Below are positions 9,232 through 17,729 of a stretch of 61,111 nt of DNA, piece by piece. Under the pieces are notes generated by a model that was not told where the DNA came from, did no database searches, and saw only the letters and a list, made by a program, of their open reading frames with translations. The translations under genes were made by a program, and so were the position numbers. Location: IMG/VR virus record IMGVR_UViG_3300042444_000090, positions 1 through 61,111 of that record; one strand, 5' to 3'. Origin of the DNA: a virus. Numbering within the stretch: position 1 is the first letter of the stretch; each line of letters begins with the position of its first letter.

Positions 9232-9464
9232 AGTTTTAGGATTTTATTAGGTTTTAAGGTTTTTGCCCCTAATCCCGTCCCAAAACTTTTCGGGGCGACA
9301 TTAGAAGCGGTTAAATTCCCACGGGTGCAGGAAAATGCTTTCTCTAGTCGCACCCGGCACGTTGGTGCTTTGTTTTCGGCCTGTCTTGCAGCGCTGATGA
9401 CCGCTGCTGGTCGCTGCTATAACGGAAGCAGTATCCCGATCTGTCGCCACAAGTAGTGACTTAT
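9232..9464 (-). promoter_or_regulatory. 233-nt capsid-gene leader with candidate promoter
   Basis: No gene is supportable here. A perfect -35 hexamer TTGACA (9473-9478, sense strand) overlaps the last codons of the upstream gene. At 17-bp spacing the only -10 candidate is the weak TACTTG (9450-9455). An inverted repeat (arms 9322-9328 and 9350-9356, CGGGTGC/GCACCCG) lies mid-leader. The last 40 bases before the ATG are AT-rich without a clear Shine-Dalgarno site. A separate promoter and a structured leader would suit a highly expressed capsid gene. Confidence 0.35.
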
Positions 9465-10190
9465 CTAATTTTTGTCAAGCGCCTTTTTTATCATCAATTC
9501 TATTGGGGCAAAATCCCCATCAATTGAGTAATGTGCGTCTTTGTATTTGACGATGGAATCTGGCAGCGGGGGGTGCGTTTCCTGAATAAGCGGGCGATTC
9601 AATCCTGCCGCTATCCAAAACGGCGCGGATTGATTTCCAATGAATAAGGCGCTTCCTTCAATTAACTGTGCAAGTTCCAACAAATTGTTGACCCATATAC
9701 TGTCAACCGATCCAAAGCTGCTCGTAAAATCTCCGCGCTCATCATAGAGGCCAACGAAAATTATCTGTCCACGGTATTTATCTACAATCTTTCCCCAAGG
9801 GAACGAGTCGTTTCGATATCTATGCGATCTGCAGCACAATATTTTGCCATCGGTTCTAGAATCTGGAGCAACGTCCAGCCATCGGAACGTGCTCGGATTG
9901 GAAATCCCAAGAGTTCTGGCCTGCATTTCAATGATTGGATGCTGGCCCCAATATTTTCTGAATCCCGTAACATCGTAATCGATGTTTTCAGGTGATTTTT
10001 CATAAACAACCGAATCGATGTACGGTTGAATTTCTAAGAGCGGCTTTAGGGAGTCGAACTTAAACCCCTCCATCAGCAAATGCGGCTGATGGTTGTGGTC
10101 TGTAATGACCAAAGTTCCGCCCCCAAGCGCTCTCATGCTTGGAAGAAACGCAATGATATCTCCAATATGGCCCGAATGCAGAAATCTCAT
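9465..10190 (-). CDS. Glycosyltransferase, GT9/heptosyltransferase-like (GT-B)
   Basis: 241 residues. It starts with the GT-B nucleotide-fold pattern HSGHIGDIIAFLPSMRALGG, typical of heptosyltransferase-like enzymes. It ends with the donor-binding pattern LAQLIEGSALFIGNQSAPFW followed by IAAGLNRPLIQE, where family 9 enzymes place the sugar-nucleotide site. It is shorter than cellular heptosyltransferases (about 320-350 residues), a size common for phage versions. It is the last gene of a block of three glycosyltransferases between scaffold and capsid. Inference: adds a sugar to a virion protein or to a glycan built by the neighbouring enzymes. Host-surface modification is the main alternative. 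Confidence 0.7.
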   Translation of the reverse strand: MRFLHSGHIGDIIAFLPSMRALGGGTLVITDHNHQPHLLMEGFKFDSLKPLLEIQPYIDSVVYEKSPENIDYDVTGFRKYWGQHPIIEMQARTLGISNPSTFRWLDVAPDSRTDGKILCCRSHRYRNDSFPWGKIVDKYRGQIIFVGLYDERGDFTSSFGSVDSIWVNNLLELAQLIEGSALFIGNQSAPFWIAAGLNRPLIQETHPPLPDSIVKYKDAHYSIDGDFAPIELMIKKALDKN

Positions 10191-10205
10191 CGTTGAAATG
10201 TTTTC

Positions 10206-10793
10206 TCACCGTACAAACTCCCTTAGTTCGGACGATTTAGACCTTTCTCTGGTTTTTTTGGCGTGAAATAACAAGGGCAAAACGTCTTGAAGTGTTGATT
10301 CAATGTTCAAAACGTCTGCCTCGTTTCTTTCTTTTCCAGCTTCCTCCAGTGGTTCTGCCAAAAACTTGGCGATAGCAGCGCTGCAATGCTGCTGACTTGC
10401 GTAAAACAGGTAGGAAGGCTCTCCCGTCACGGCGAGAATTGTAGATTGCGCTTCATACTTGTCGGCAGCGTCTGTTGGGAAGTTTATGTTGGCGACATCG
10501 TAGTCAGACATCCATCCCCCTCCTGCAGCGTGTAATGCACACCATCTGCGATATCTTGCCGCTATTTTAGAATACTCGTCGGCCTTGCCCTGATCCAATA
10601 GCCTAGCAAGATCTACCAATTTCTTAGTCAATTTGAAGTAGAAGTTGCTGTTTTTCGCATGGCTTGCGTTAAGCATCACGCATTCCCAACCGTGTCTCTC
10701 CCAAGATGACTTCCATATATTCGCACAGGCGAATTCTTCTTGTTGAGGAAAGCCCTGAAGGGACTCGTAGTAGGAGTAAATCTTCTTTTTCAT
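10206..10793 (-). CDS. Glycosyltransferase with DXD sugar-binding region (GT32-like)
   Basis: 195 residues from the ATG at 10793, which overlaps the stop of the upstream gene (ATGA); an in-frame start 84 bases upstream lies entirely inside that gene. The core RRWCALHAAGGGWMSDYDVA (residues about 80-100) is the glycosyltransferase sugar-binding signature: a long helix, Gly-Gly turn and D-x-D motif that binds the metal and nucleotide-sugar. No TM segment is seen. Translationally coupled to the GT2-like gene upstream, it probably acts in the same glycan pathway. Confidence 0.72.
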   Translation of the reverse strand: MKKKIYSYYESLQGFPQQEEFACANIWKSSWERHGWECVMLNASHAKNSNFYFKLTKKLVDLARLLDQGKADEYSKIAARYRRWCALHAAGGGWMSDYDVANINFPTDAADKYEAQSTILAVTGEPSYLFYASQQHCSAAIAKFLAEPLEEAGKERNEADVLNIESTLQDVLPLLFHAKKTRERSKSSELREFVR

Positions 10794-11863
10794 CCGTAGA
10801 TTTTGTATCCAACGTGATAAACGGGCAGACCAAGGTCTATGTGGGCCTGATGTCCAGCATCTTTGGCTCGCAGACAAAATGAAACGTCCTCGCCGCGCTC
10901 GGCATCAAACTCCCTGAAATAATCGTAGTCATAATCAGGAGTTTTTACCCTCAAGCTGTCTCCAAATTTTTCTCGGATTGCTGAAAAGACGTTTCTGTGG
11001 ATCAGAAGGCATCCTGTAGCAACCCAATCCACAGGAACAACGGCATCATCGCTGTTTTGCACACGGGACGCCAATTGCGTGTTGGAACACATAAGAAGAC
11101 CGTTTTCCTGTCTTCCGAAATATGGCCCCCCTATGAGCGTTTTCCCGCTTCCGATCAATCGGTGAAGAACGTGACGCTGTAGTGCCGTTTCCGTCTTGTT
11201 TCTCGACGGAGGAACCCAATAACGCATCCAGTTCGGCCTGCCAATACAGGGAACGATGTCATCATCGATCATCAGCAAATACTTGGCATCAGTTTCCAAG
11301 AATTTTGCTGCCATACGGTTCCTTGAGTGTCCGATTTTGGCGTCACCAAGGCACATTTCAAAGCGCAGCTTGTCTTTGCCGAAATCAAGCGCCAAAGCCA
11401 TGCAAGCCTGCATTGTTAATCCGTTGTGCGGCCCCTTGTGGAAGCAGCATCCAAGCATGATGTCGCGTCCGACAAACTCGCAACGGTATGATGGCGCTCC
11501 TTCGGCTGACCGTGACTCGGTGATTGGGTTAATAAAGTCAGGATCAATTGAATTTTCGGGTGCTTTTTCGATCTGAGAAAGCGCCTTTCCCTTTTTTGGT
11601 TTTTCGGGTTTTGCTGGCTTTGTTGATGTTTTGATTTGAACCTTCGGAGCGGGTGCTTGAGGCTTTTCCACTTGTTCGGCGGGTTTGTTTTGCTCTACAG
11701 GCTTGGACACAGGCTCATCGAACCGTGACAGATCTCGGTCTGTCGGAGGCACATAAGGCTGTTTTAACTCCTGCTGTGGAGCGCCGGGCCTTGTAAACGG
11801 ATCAAACGAATCCAAGGCATTCATTGTTATTTTCTCGTCAGGACTAACACGGTTTTCAGACAT
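10790..11863 (-). CDS. Glycosyltransferase, GT-A fold, with disordered N-terminal extension
   Basis: 357 residues from ATG 11863; a GTG at 11929, overlapping the scaffold stop, would add 22 residues. Residues 1-125 are Pro/Lys/Glu-rich and likely disordered (KPAKPEKPKKGKA). The catalytic part has a GT-A pattern: LGDAKIGHSRNRMAAKFL, then LLMIDDDIVP (D-x-D, about residue 200), then VDWVATGCLLIHRNVF and RGEDVSFCLRAKDAG, the GED-type acceptor/catalytic region of GT2-like enzymes. The unusual charged N-terminal tail may tether the enzyme to capsid, scaffold or a partner. The gene lies directly after the scaffold gene. Confidence 0.72.
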   Translation of the reverse strand: MSENRVSPDEKITMNALDSFDPFTRPGAPQQELKQPYVPPTDRDLSRFDEPVSKPVEQNKPAEQVEKPQAPAPKVQIKTSTKPAKPEKPKKGKALSQIEKAPENSIDPDFINPITESRSAEGAPSYRCEFVGRDIMLGCCFHKGPHNGLTMQACMALALDFGKDKLRFEMCLGDAKIGHSRNRMAAKFLETDAKYLLMIDDDIVPCIGRPNWMRYWVPPSRNKTETALQRHVLHRLIGSGKTLIGGPYFGRQENGLLMCSNTQLASRVQNSDDAVVPVDWVATGCLLIHRNVFSAIREKFGDSLRVKTPDYDYDYFREFDAERGEDVSFCLRAKDAGHQAHIDLGLPVYHVGYKIYG

Positions 11864-11928
11864 AATTTTGGTAAGTTTATCCTGAAGGAAACTTTTGGTT
11901 TCCCCCAATATATTTATGAGCCTTTGCA

Positions 11929-13212
11929 CTAGATTCCAGCCTCTTCAAGACCAAGGTCAATGGCATCGCTGGCCGACATTTTAATCCTGTCGTTCAGGCT
12001 GCTTCCCTTGCTTGCATTAGATCCAGTAACCGTGCTCTTAGGCATACGTGATGCGCCTTTAATTTTGCTGTTTTCGTCGTTCAGGCGCTTTAGCTGAGCC
12101 TCAAGTTGCTGCCTTGCCTGTTGTTCGGCCTGCAATTGTTCAACAAGAACGTGAGAGAATACTGCCGCAGCAGCGACTTCTGCCCTTTCCTGAGATGTTG
12201 TCGGCCACAATGCAGATTCAAACTTATCGGCTAAGTCTGTTACTTTCGCGTTGTGTTTTTCGATAGCTTCTCGCTCTTCAGGCGTTGCGTTAGGATTCGG
12301 TTCGTAGAACCTTGCCCAAGGAATTTCTTTAGTGACGCCATCAATGTGCTGGTAGATTTGTGCTCTTTCATTTTCGTACCAGTTCAAATTGGCCTGACCG
12401 CGCTTTACCATGAACTCTTCAATGTTATTCGCGGCATTTTCAATTTCTGTCTGTTGGGCGGTTTTGAGCTTGTTGATCTCTTTAAGCCCATCCTTGAGCA
12501 TTTCCGCATCAAGCATCGGAAGCCTGTCGATAGCGTTGGTTTTCCACCAATTCTGATCGATTTTGTCTGGCCCCCCTGCCTTCTCAATCGATGCAATGAC
12601 ATCTTCTGAGGCTCCATGTTTACGCAAAAGTCCGTAAACAGATTCTTTTGCGCTAGAGATTGGCTTTTCGTAGCGAGCTTGAAACTCTGAGTCGTTTTTC
12701 AGGTCAAAGATCTGCCTGAATTTTTTCAGATCTTCATAATCAGGGGGAAGCTGTTGCTGCTGTTGTCCCGATTCCATCTGCTGAACCCGTTGGCGCAACG
12801 CTTCGGCCTCTTGAGCCTGACGCTTGTAGACGGATGCTGTCTCTTGGAGCTTTTTCCAATTGTTCCTATTGGCCTCAGAAAGGTTTCTAGGTTGCTCAAT
12901 TGACGCGATTTCTGGATCAATCTCGGTAGCCTGCTGCTCATCTTGCGTTGGCGCTGGAGTTACGGCATTGCCCTGCAGTGCCGCTTTTACCTGTTCTGAG
13001 CTAACAGGCTCAGGAGCCTCTTCAGGTTCTGGCGCAATGGCTTCTTCGGATTCCTTGACTGCCTCATCAAGCAACGAATCGATTGCGGCATCTGTATCGT
13101 TGTCAATTTTGTCGGCATCCAAAGACGGATTTCCGAATCCTGCTGCTGGAGTGGGATCTGGAACAATATTTTCCTGATCTTGTGTGGGTTCTGTATCGAT
13201 GTCTGTTGTCAT
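11929..13212 (-). CDS. Scaffolding protein (probable)
   Basis: 427 residues. The N-terminal ~110 residues are highly acidic and Pro-rich. The middle (about 110-340) has long helices with coiled-coil character and a poly-Gln run (MESGQQQQQLP). The C-terminal ~80 residues contain a Gln/Glu-rich coiled coil (LQAEQQARQQLEAQLKRLN) and a basic Ser-rich stretch ending in a short helix. An acidic, helical, low-complexity protein encoded between portal and capsid is the usual profile of a podovirus scaffold. It precedes a run of glycosyltransferase genes rather than the capsid gene itself, which is unusual. The leader is AT-rich (AAATAAA) rather than a Shine-Dalgarno site. Confidence 0.7.
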   Translation of the reverse strand: MTTDIDTEPTQDQENIVPDPTPAAGFGNPSLDADKIDNDTDAAIDSLLDEAVKESEEAIAPEPEEAPEPVSSEQVKAALQGNAVTPAPTQDEQQATEIDPEIASIEQPRNLSEANRNNWKKLQETASVYKRQAQEAEALRQRVQQMESGQQQQQLPPDYEDLKKFRQIFDLKNDSEFQARYEKPISSAKESVYGLLRKHGASEDVIASIEKAGGPDKIDQNWWKTNAIDRLPMLDAEMLKDGLKEINKLKTAQQTEIENAANNIEEFMVKRGQANLNWYENERAQIYQHIDGVTKEIPWARFYEPNPNATPEEREAIEKHNAKVTDLADKFESALWPTTSQERAEVAAAAVFSHVLVEQLQAEQQARQQLEAQLKRLNDENSKIKGASRMPKSTVTGSNASKGSSLNDRIKMSASDAIDLGLEEAGI

Positions 13213-13217
13213 AGAGT

Positions 13218-13475
13218 TTATTTATTTCGCATGGATTTGGCTCCACGGCATTTCCATTTCTTCCTAGAAAGACTATTTGGCGAATTCGGATCGTTTTTCC
13301 AATCGCCTTTGATTTTTAGAGAGCGAGCGCAATATGCATCCCCCTTCTTTGTGCCGGGACGAATACGGTCTTTGCCATCTTTGGCCTTTCCAGCCTGACC
13401 GTATTTCACAGTGCGTGTTCTTCCCGTGGCCTTATTGGTCACAATCTTGGTAAATCGCTTTTTGATCGTCGCCAT
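13218..13475 (-). CDS. Small basic conserved phage protein
   Basis: 85 residues from ATG 13475; upstream in-frame codons overlap the preceding gene and look non-coding. It is very rich in Lys and Arg, with a conserved C-terminal block (GDAYCARSLKIKGDW, DPNSPNSLSRKKWKCRG) that I recognise from many tailed-phage genomes as an uncharacterised small protein encoded near head genes. The two Cys and strong positive charge suggest nucleic-acid or scaffold binding; no function is established. Confidence 0.7.
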   Translation of the reverse strand: MATIKKRFTKIVTNKATGRTRTVKYGQAGKAKDGKDRIRPGTKKGDAYCARSLKIKGDWKNDPNSPNSLSRKKWKCRGAKSMRNK

Positions 13476-13485
13476 AATCTGCTCT

Positions 13486-13725
13486 TTACATTTCGATAAA
13501 TTTGCCGCTAGACGGATCAAGATTTTGATCAGGATCTGACAACATCTCTTGCACGTCTTTGACTGCCTTTTCATAGCCCTCTTTGTATTTGGCTTCTAAC
13601 GCAACAGTCTCAATGGTTTTCCCATTGCACAGAGGAATGCGCGACTGAAGGACTTGCAGCAGTTTCCCTCCAGAGCGTTTGTGATAGTCGCGCAACAGCG
13701 CAATGTCGGATTCTTCCCAATTCAT
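13486..13725 (-). CDS. Small conserved protein of the portal-scaffold interval
   Basis: 79 residues, helical, charged, no TM segment (starts MNWEESDIALLRDYHKRSGG). Its start overlaps the stop of the GT34/GT8-like gene (ATGA). Residues 1-30 resemble short phage proteins encoded next to portal or scaffold genes, but I cannot name a function. Confidence 0.55.
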   Translation of the reverse strand: MNWEESDIALLRDYHKRSGGKLLQVLQSRIPLCNGKTIETVALEAKYKEGYEKAVKDVQEMLSDPDQNLDPSSGKFIEM

Positions 13726-14333
13726 TGTATGTATTGTTTTAATATTTCGATTCGGATTTCGTTTTCAAGGCTAGGCAGATGCAGCGCAAAATCTCCGTTT
13801 TGCCAGTGCGCTGAGTGACTTTTCGGATATTCATAAGCATCTGGATGGTATGAATTCAGTTCGCGCTGCGGAATGTAATGGACAATACCAGCATACGGGT
13901 AAACAGATGCAAAATGCTGTATTGCCTGCTGCTCTCCATTGGGCCTATCCCCGAAAAGCGTTTTGCCATGCGTTTTGCAAGCGTAGAAGAATGCTTTTGA
14001 CCAATCCGTGTTTCGGATCAGCATTGCTCCCGCATTCAGTCCGTTTATGTCCGCTGTCAGAAACACGTCTGCAGCAGGATTTTCGTCCAGAATCCAAGTT
14101 ATTGGCTTTGGATTTGTTATTAGAACGTCTGCGTCCAGCCACAGGACTGCGCTGTGCTTTTGGCTTAGATGTTCGCTTATTAGGTTCAGTTTTTCCCATA
14201 AACAGTTCTCCTGATCGACAATCTTGGCTTCCTGATTCCATCCGTAGGCTTCTGCAAATTTAACATGGCTAGGTATGGTCAGATCGGCCACAGCCTGCAT
14301 ATTTTCGCTATACAGACTGATGACTGACTTCAT
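13722..14333 (-). CDS. Glycosyltransferase, GT34/GT8-like (GT-A)
   Basis: 203 residues. WLDADVLITNP (about residues 64-74) is the D-x-D metal/UDP-sugar site. LNAGAMLIRNTDWSKAFF, GEQQAIQHF and the late GDFALHLPS His are the ordered motifs of galactosyltransferase-like GT34 and related GT8 enzymes. Compact and without a TM anchor. It is encoded between the portal-proximal basic protein and the small gene at 13486, coupled to both by 4-base overlaps. It is the fourth glycosyltransferase of the head module. Confidence 0.72.
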   Translation of the reverse strand: MKSVISLYSENMQAVADLTIPSHVKFAEAYGWNQEAKIVDQENCLWEKLNLISEHLSQKHSAVLWLDADVLITNPKPITWILDENPAADVFLTADINGLNAGAMLIRNTDWSKAFFYACKTHGKTLFGDRPNGEQQAIQHFASVYPYAGIVHYIPQRELNSYHPDAYEYPKSHSAHWQNGDFALHLPSLENEIRIEILKQYIQ

Positions 14334-14692
14334 TTTTTCATGCCTTTGGTCAGTACGGCGCGATCAGCCTTTTCTTGAGCAACATCTCGGAAGTTCGGCT
14401 TTCCTTCGCTCATTTGTTTGCGCGACTTTTTAAGGTTCGGCATGGATTCGTCCCACGCTTTGTCAAAATCGGCTTCATAGTCGATTTTTTTGATGGGTTC
14501 CATCTTCTTCATCTTGGGCATAGCCATCATTTTCTTTTTTTCCATTAGCATATATCCGCCCTTGCCAGTACGCCTTGAAGGGGGCGCCCCCTTGGATGCT
14601 TTTCTTTTTGGAGAAAGCATTTTTCCAATGCGGCTAATGTCACTTCCTGCGGGAGAAAGTATTTCTCCCATTTTTTTGATGTCTTTGTTCAT
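14330..14692 (-). CDS. Small Lys/Met-rich basic protein next to portal
   Basis: 120 residues from ATG 14692, 4 bases past the portal stop. Strongly basic, with Met/Lys-rich low complexity (MEKKKMMAMPKMKKMEPIKK) and two similar short blocks early on (GEILSP, GKMLSP). Possibly a DNA-binding head protein or portal-associated factor. I do not recognise a family. Confidence 0.5.
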   Translation of the reverse strand: MNKDIKKMGEILSPAGSDISRIGKMLSPKRKASKGAPPSRRTGKGGYMLMEKKKMMAMPKMKKMEPIKKIDYEADFDKAWDESMPNLKKSRKQMSEGKPNFRDVAQEKADRAVLTKGMKK

Positions 14693-14696
14693 ATAA

Positions 14697-17120
14697 TTAT
14701 CCTGCTGTTGGTGGTTTGGGAGGAGTGGCAACTTGGCCTACTGCACTCCATTGTGACGGCATATCTTCAGAAGCTAGTTTTCCAACTTCTTTGACTTGTG
14801 CCGACGAAACTCTGCGGGGTGAAGGCGTTGGCCCTGACGCTGCGGCGGCTGCTGGCTGCAACTCTGGCGGCGGCGGTACTGCCATACCCTTGGTAAGGTG
14901 ATCAAACGCCTGTTTGACTGCTTGCTTCATCTGCGAAATAAGCTGCGGGTTGGCTTGCTTCATTTCGGCCTGCTGCAAGTGCGTTGTGAAGTGCTTCAGG
15001 GCGCTCATAAACGGCGCAACCATCTCAGGCGGCAAGCTGCCGGGCGGGGCTTGCGCGATAACGGGGAAGAGTTTCTCCGCCATCGTAGTCAAATGGATCA
15101 CATCGTTGTCGCGAGGCGAAACAGGCACTTCCTGACCAGCAATCATGCTCTGTAGCTCAATAACTTGCTGTCTAGTCGCCTCAATCGCCAGCGCCTCGAC
15201 TTGATCTTTCGGAAGAATGACGGAATTGGCGATAGATTCGCCAACTTTGCGGCTCCAATCGAGTTTGATCAGTTCATCCTGATTGATTGCGGGGTTGCCC
15301 ATGTAGCGCTGGATCAAAAGATCCAAAATCGCCTCTTCTTGGGCCAACGTGTCAGGCAAAAGTTCCTCTGCGGACGAGTGAGCCATGAGCAAAATGTCGC
15401 TAGGCGGCAAATTGCGCTCCATCATCGCCAAACAGCATGAAATTGCGTCTTCGTCCAAGTGTTCAGGCACTTCAAAAGGCACAAGGAATGACGGAAGTTC
15501 CATCGTTGACTTCTCAAAAGCGAAAACGACTTCTTTTTTGGCCCAAACGGCATTTTTTGACTGCATTCGGGCCATGTCTAGCGCCGTTTTTAGCTCAGAT
15601 GCGGCCTTTACGTGCTCAGGATGACAAATTCCGCGCTGCATACGGGCCACAGCCTTGGAATATTGCTTAACCCAACGCATCAGGATGCCCTCGCGGATCT
15701 GTCCTTCGATTGCGGCGATGCGGTTGACCTCGCTTGCGGTCTTTTGTGTGGTGCTTCGGCCTAGCGCCTCGCCCGGCAGGAATGCGCCGATCTGAATTTC
15801 GGCCAATCCTGAGACAAACTGGTCGAGTCTGATGAAATCTTCGACATCAGACGGCAAATTTTGCGCCACAACATCGTATCCTTCGGCCACATAGGCGATA
15901 GGATGCATGACTGTAAGCGGAGGAACGCCTGCTTTAGCATTCGGCCCCTTCTTTAGCAGCAAAAGACCGCGCAAATACGTGTTATCCACCACCAAGTTGC
16001 GAGCCTTATCAATGGCAATGTGCGTGTTATAAAGATCTCGTCCCGCTCCACGGGATGACATCAGCGAACCTGAGCCAATTTCGATGGCGAACAATGCAAT
16101 AGCATCGCTCATGCGATTGTATCGATCCAACTGTGTGCAAATTTCAGACCCTGACTTGTCGCTCATCAGGTATCTGGAGATTTTTCCAGTGGGTTCTTTG
16201 ACCAGAATCTCGCCTAGCTCTACGTACTTCGCATCGTTTTCAAAAGCAGCGCCGTACGAACCCTCGCGAATCCAATCTTCATAGCGCCGTGCGTCATCAT
16301 CCGTATCAAGCGACCTTCCAATCGGCGTTGCGTTGTTGATTGCCTCGACAAGATTGTCGATATGCCAGCCAGCCAACGCTGAAAGTTCGGGATCTTCCAA
16401 AATCGGCAGCAATTCGGACACTTGGTAACGGCGCTTCCTCGCCCAAATCGGAATAGCGTCTGCCTCTTGCGGGGTTTCTATGCTGAAAAACGTGAAGTCT
16501 TGGCGCAGAAACTCAGGCTTCCAATCGCGCAAATCATCCCAACACATCGCCGTAAATCCAAAAGTGGTATTCTCATGGACAATCTGAGCGACAAGATCGT
16601 CATGGCCTCGCCATGCCCTGATACACTTCGTAATCTCCTCGCGGAAAATCTTGGTTTTATTTTCTGAATCAACGCCTTCTTTCGGGAACTTCGTGTACGT
16701 AAGCGTAGGCGTTTGCTCAATGACCTGACGGAACGGCGGCTGAATACGCGACACCATCGTGGAAAGAAATCCTGTAGGACGATTGCTCCTCCAGCTTTGC
16801 CCCATGCTTTCCAGCTTCTTTTGCTGATACGGCGGTTCGTTGTTCAGCTTCTTTTGGATAAGCTGATTCTTACGATTGCGTTCGGCATTCTGCTGCTTGA
16901 GACGCTTATAAGCGCTGTACGCTTGCTGAGTATCGCGGAAAACCCTGCGAACTTTCAAATTCTTCGGGTTTACAACATCTCCAGAAGTATTCGGGCCAGC
17001 TTCGGTAATCTGCAGTCCAATAATTTTTGGCTTGTCTGTCGCGTCACCAATACGCGCTGCTTCGTTTGCGTACGTGTCAGTAATCTCTGGCGGCAGAGGC
17101 TTAGATGTTTTAGTTGCCAT
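14697..17120 (-). CDS. Portal protein
   Basis: 807 residues from ATG 17120; an in-frame start 24 bases upstream would overlap the preceding gene. The length and helix-rich layout fit the large portals of podoviruses. A basic helical N-terminus precedes a portal-like core (RPTGFLSTMVSRIQPPFRQVIEQTP, given here only as the first 20 residues' region near 115-140; TTFGFTAMCWDDLRD; SEICTQLDRYNRMSDAIALF). A long C-terminal helical barrel is rich in Gln and Ala, and the end is Pro-rich and disordered. Position next to the terminase and scaffold genes supports the call. It forms the dodecameric DNA channel and docks the terminase and tail adaptor. Confidence 0.8.
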   Translation of the reverse strand: MATKTSKPLPPEITDTYANEAARIGDATDKPKIIGLQITEAGPNTSGDVVNPKNLKVRRVFRDTQQAYSAYKRLKQQNAERNRKNQLIQKKLNNEPPYQQKKLESMGQSWRSNRPTGFLSTMVSRIQPPFRQVIEQTPTLTYTKFPKEGVDSENKTKIFREEITKCIRAWRGHDDLVAQIVHENTTFGFTAMCWDDLRDWKPEFLRQDFTFFSIETPQEADAIPIWARKRRYQVSELLPILEDPELSALAGWHIDNLVEAINNATPIGRSLDTDDDARRYEDWIREGSYGAAFENDAKYVELGEILVKEPTGKISRYLMSDKSGSEICTQLDRYNRMSDAIALFAIEIGSGSLMSSRGAGRDLYNTHIAIDKARNLVVDNTYLRGLLLLKKGPNAKAGVPPLTVMHPIAYVAEGYDVVAQNLPSDVEDFIRLDQFVSGLAEIQIGAFLPGEALGRSTTQKTASEVNRIAAIEGQIREGILMRWVKQYSKAVARMQRGICHPEHVKAASELKTALDMARMQSKNAVWAKKEVVFAFEKSTMELPSFLVPFEVPEHLDEDAISCCLAMMERNLPPSDILLMAHSSAEELLPDTLAQEEAILDLLIQRYMGNPAINQDELIKLDWSRKVGESIANSVILPKDQVEALAIEATRQQVIELQSMIAGQEVPVSPRDNDVIHLTTMAEKLFPVIAQAPPGSLPPEMVAPFMSALKHFTTHLQQAEMKQANPQLISQMKQAVKQAFDHLTKGMAVPPPPELQPAAAAASGPTPSPRRVSSAQVKEVGKLASEDMPSQWSAVGQVATPPKPPTAG

Positions 17121-17122
17121 AT

Positions 17123-17704
17123 TTAGTATTTGTTTAGCCAACAATGCGGATTCAGATCTGCTGGCGTGTTAAAGTGACTCCTGTCGAAAAAGATTGCAGT
17201 TCTATTGTCATGTCTTAACTGCTTACATCCTCCAAGAGCTTTGCTTGTTTTAGTATCGCGAGCCTGTCTCAGGCCCGTTGAAAGTCTATCTGCGGCAATA
17301 ATGCACGATTTGCATCCCGATTTCCATGCCACATTGTTTGGGCAAGCCTTGCAAATCTTGGCGCGTTGTTCGGCCAAGTCATCCGAAACAAGCATATGCT
17401 GGTTCCGTGATCCTGCCAGATTCCGCGCCCAAATTGTAATATCCTGAAGAAGTTCAGAGGATCGTGACTGAATGCTGACGCTTGTAATCGCGACCATATC
17501 AACGCCATGACAATGCGTAGGATAATTGCTGCAAAGAAATGAGTTTACATCGCCCTCGACATCTCCAAGGGGCAAATGGTTTTCGGCCCTATAATTCGTG
17601 ACCGTCTCGTACAATTGATCAAGCGTAATGGCGTCGAGCCTGACATCACTCTCGTAGTAATGCCATCCGCCGGGCGGCGTAAATCCCCATATCGGTTTAG
17701 CCAT
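17123..17704 (-). CDS. Cys-rich conserved protein between terminase and portal
   Basis: 193 residues from ATG 17704. It starts MAKPIWGFTPPGGWHYYESD, an N-terminal pattern I recognise from uncharacterised phage proteins encoded next to the terminase. The C-terminal half has a cluster of Cys (CKACPNNVAWKSGCKSC plus later Cys) suited to a zinc site, and FLCSNYPTHCHG near residue 85. It is likely a structural or assembly factor. In-frame sequence upstream of the chosen start runs antiparallel to other features and looks non-coding. Confidence 0.6.
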   Translation of the reverse strand: MAKPIWGFTPPGGWHYYESDVRLDAITLDQLYETVTNYRAENHLPLGDVEGDVNSFLCSNYPTHCHGVDMVAITSVSIQSRSSELLQDITIWARNLAGSRNQHMLVSDDLAEQRAKICKACPNNVAWKSGCKSCIIAADRLSTGLRQARDTKTSKALGGCKQLRHDNRTAIFFDRSHFNTPADLNPHCWLNKY

Positions 17705-17729
17705 AATCGTGCTTGGGGGTTCTACCGTT

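Noticed and set aside
7987-9456. 489-codon open frame on the plus strand opposite the capsid gene
   Set aside because: It is the mirror of the capsid gene's codon bias; the protein shows no coherent domain pattern, while the minus-strand frame has a leader, ATG and 3' hairpin.
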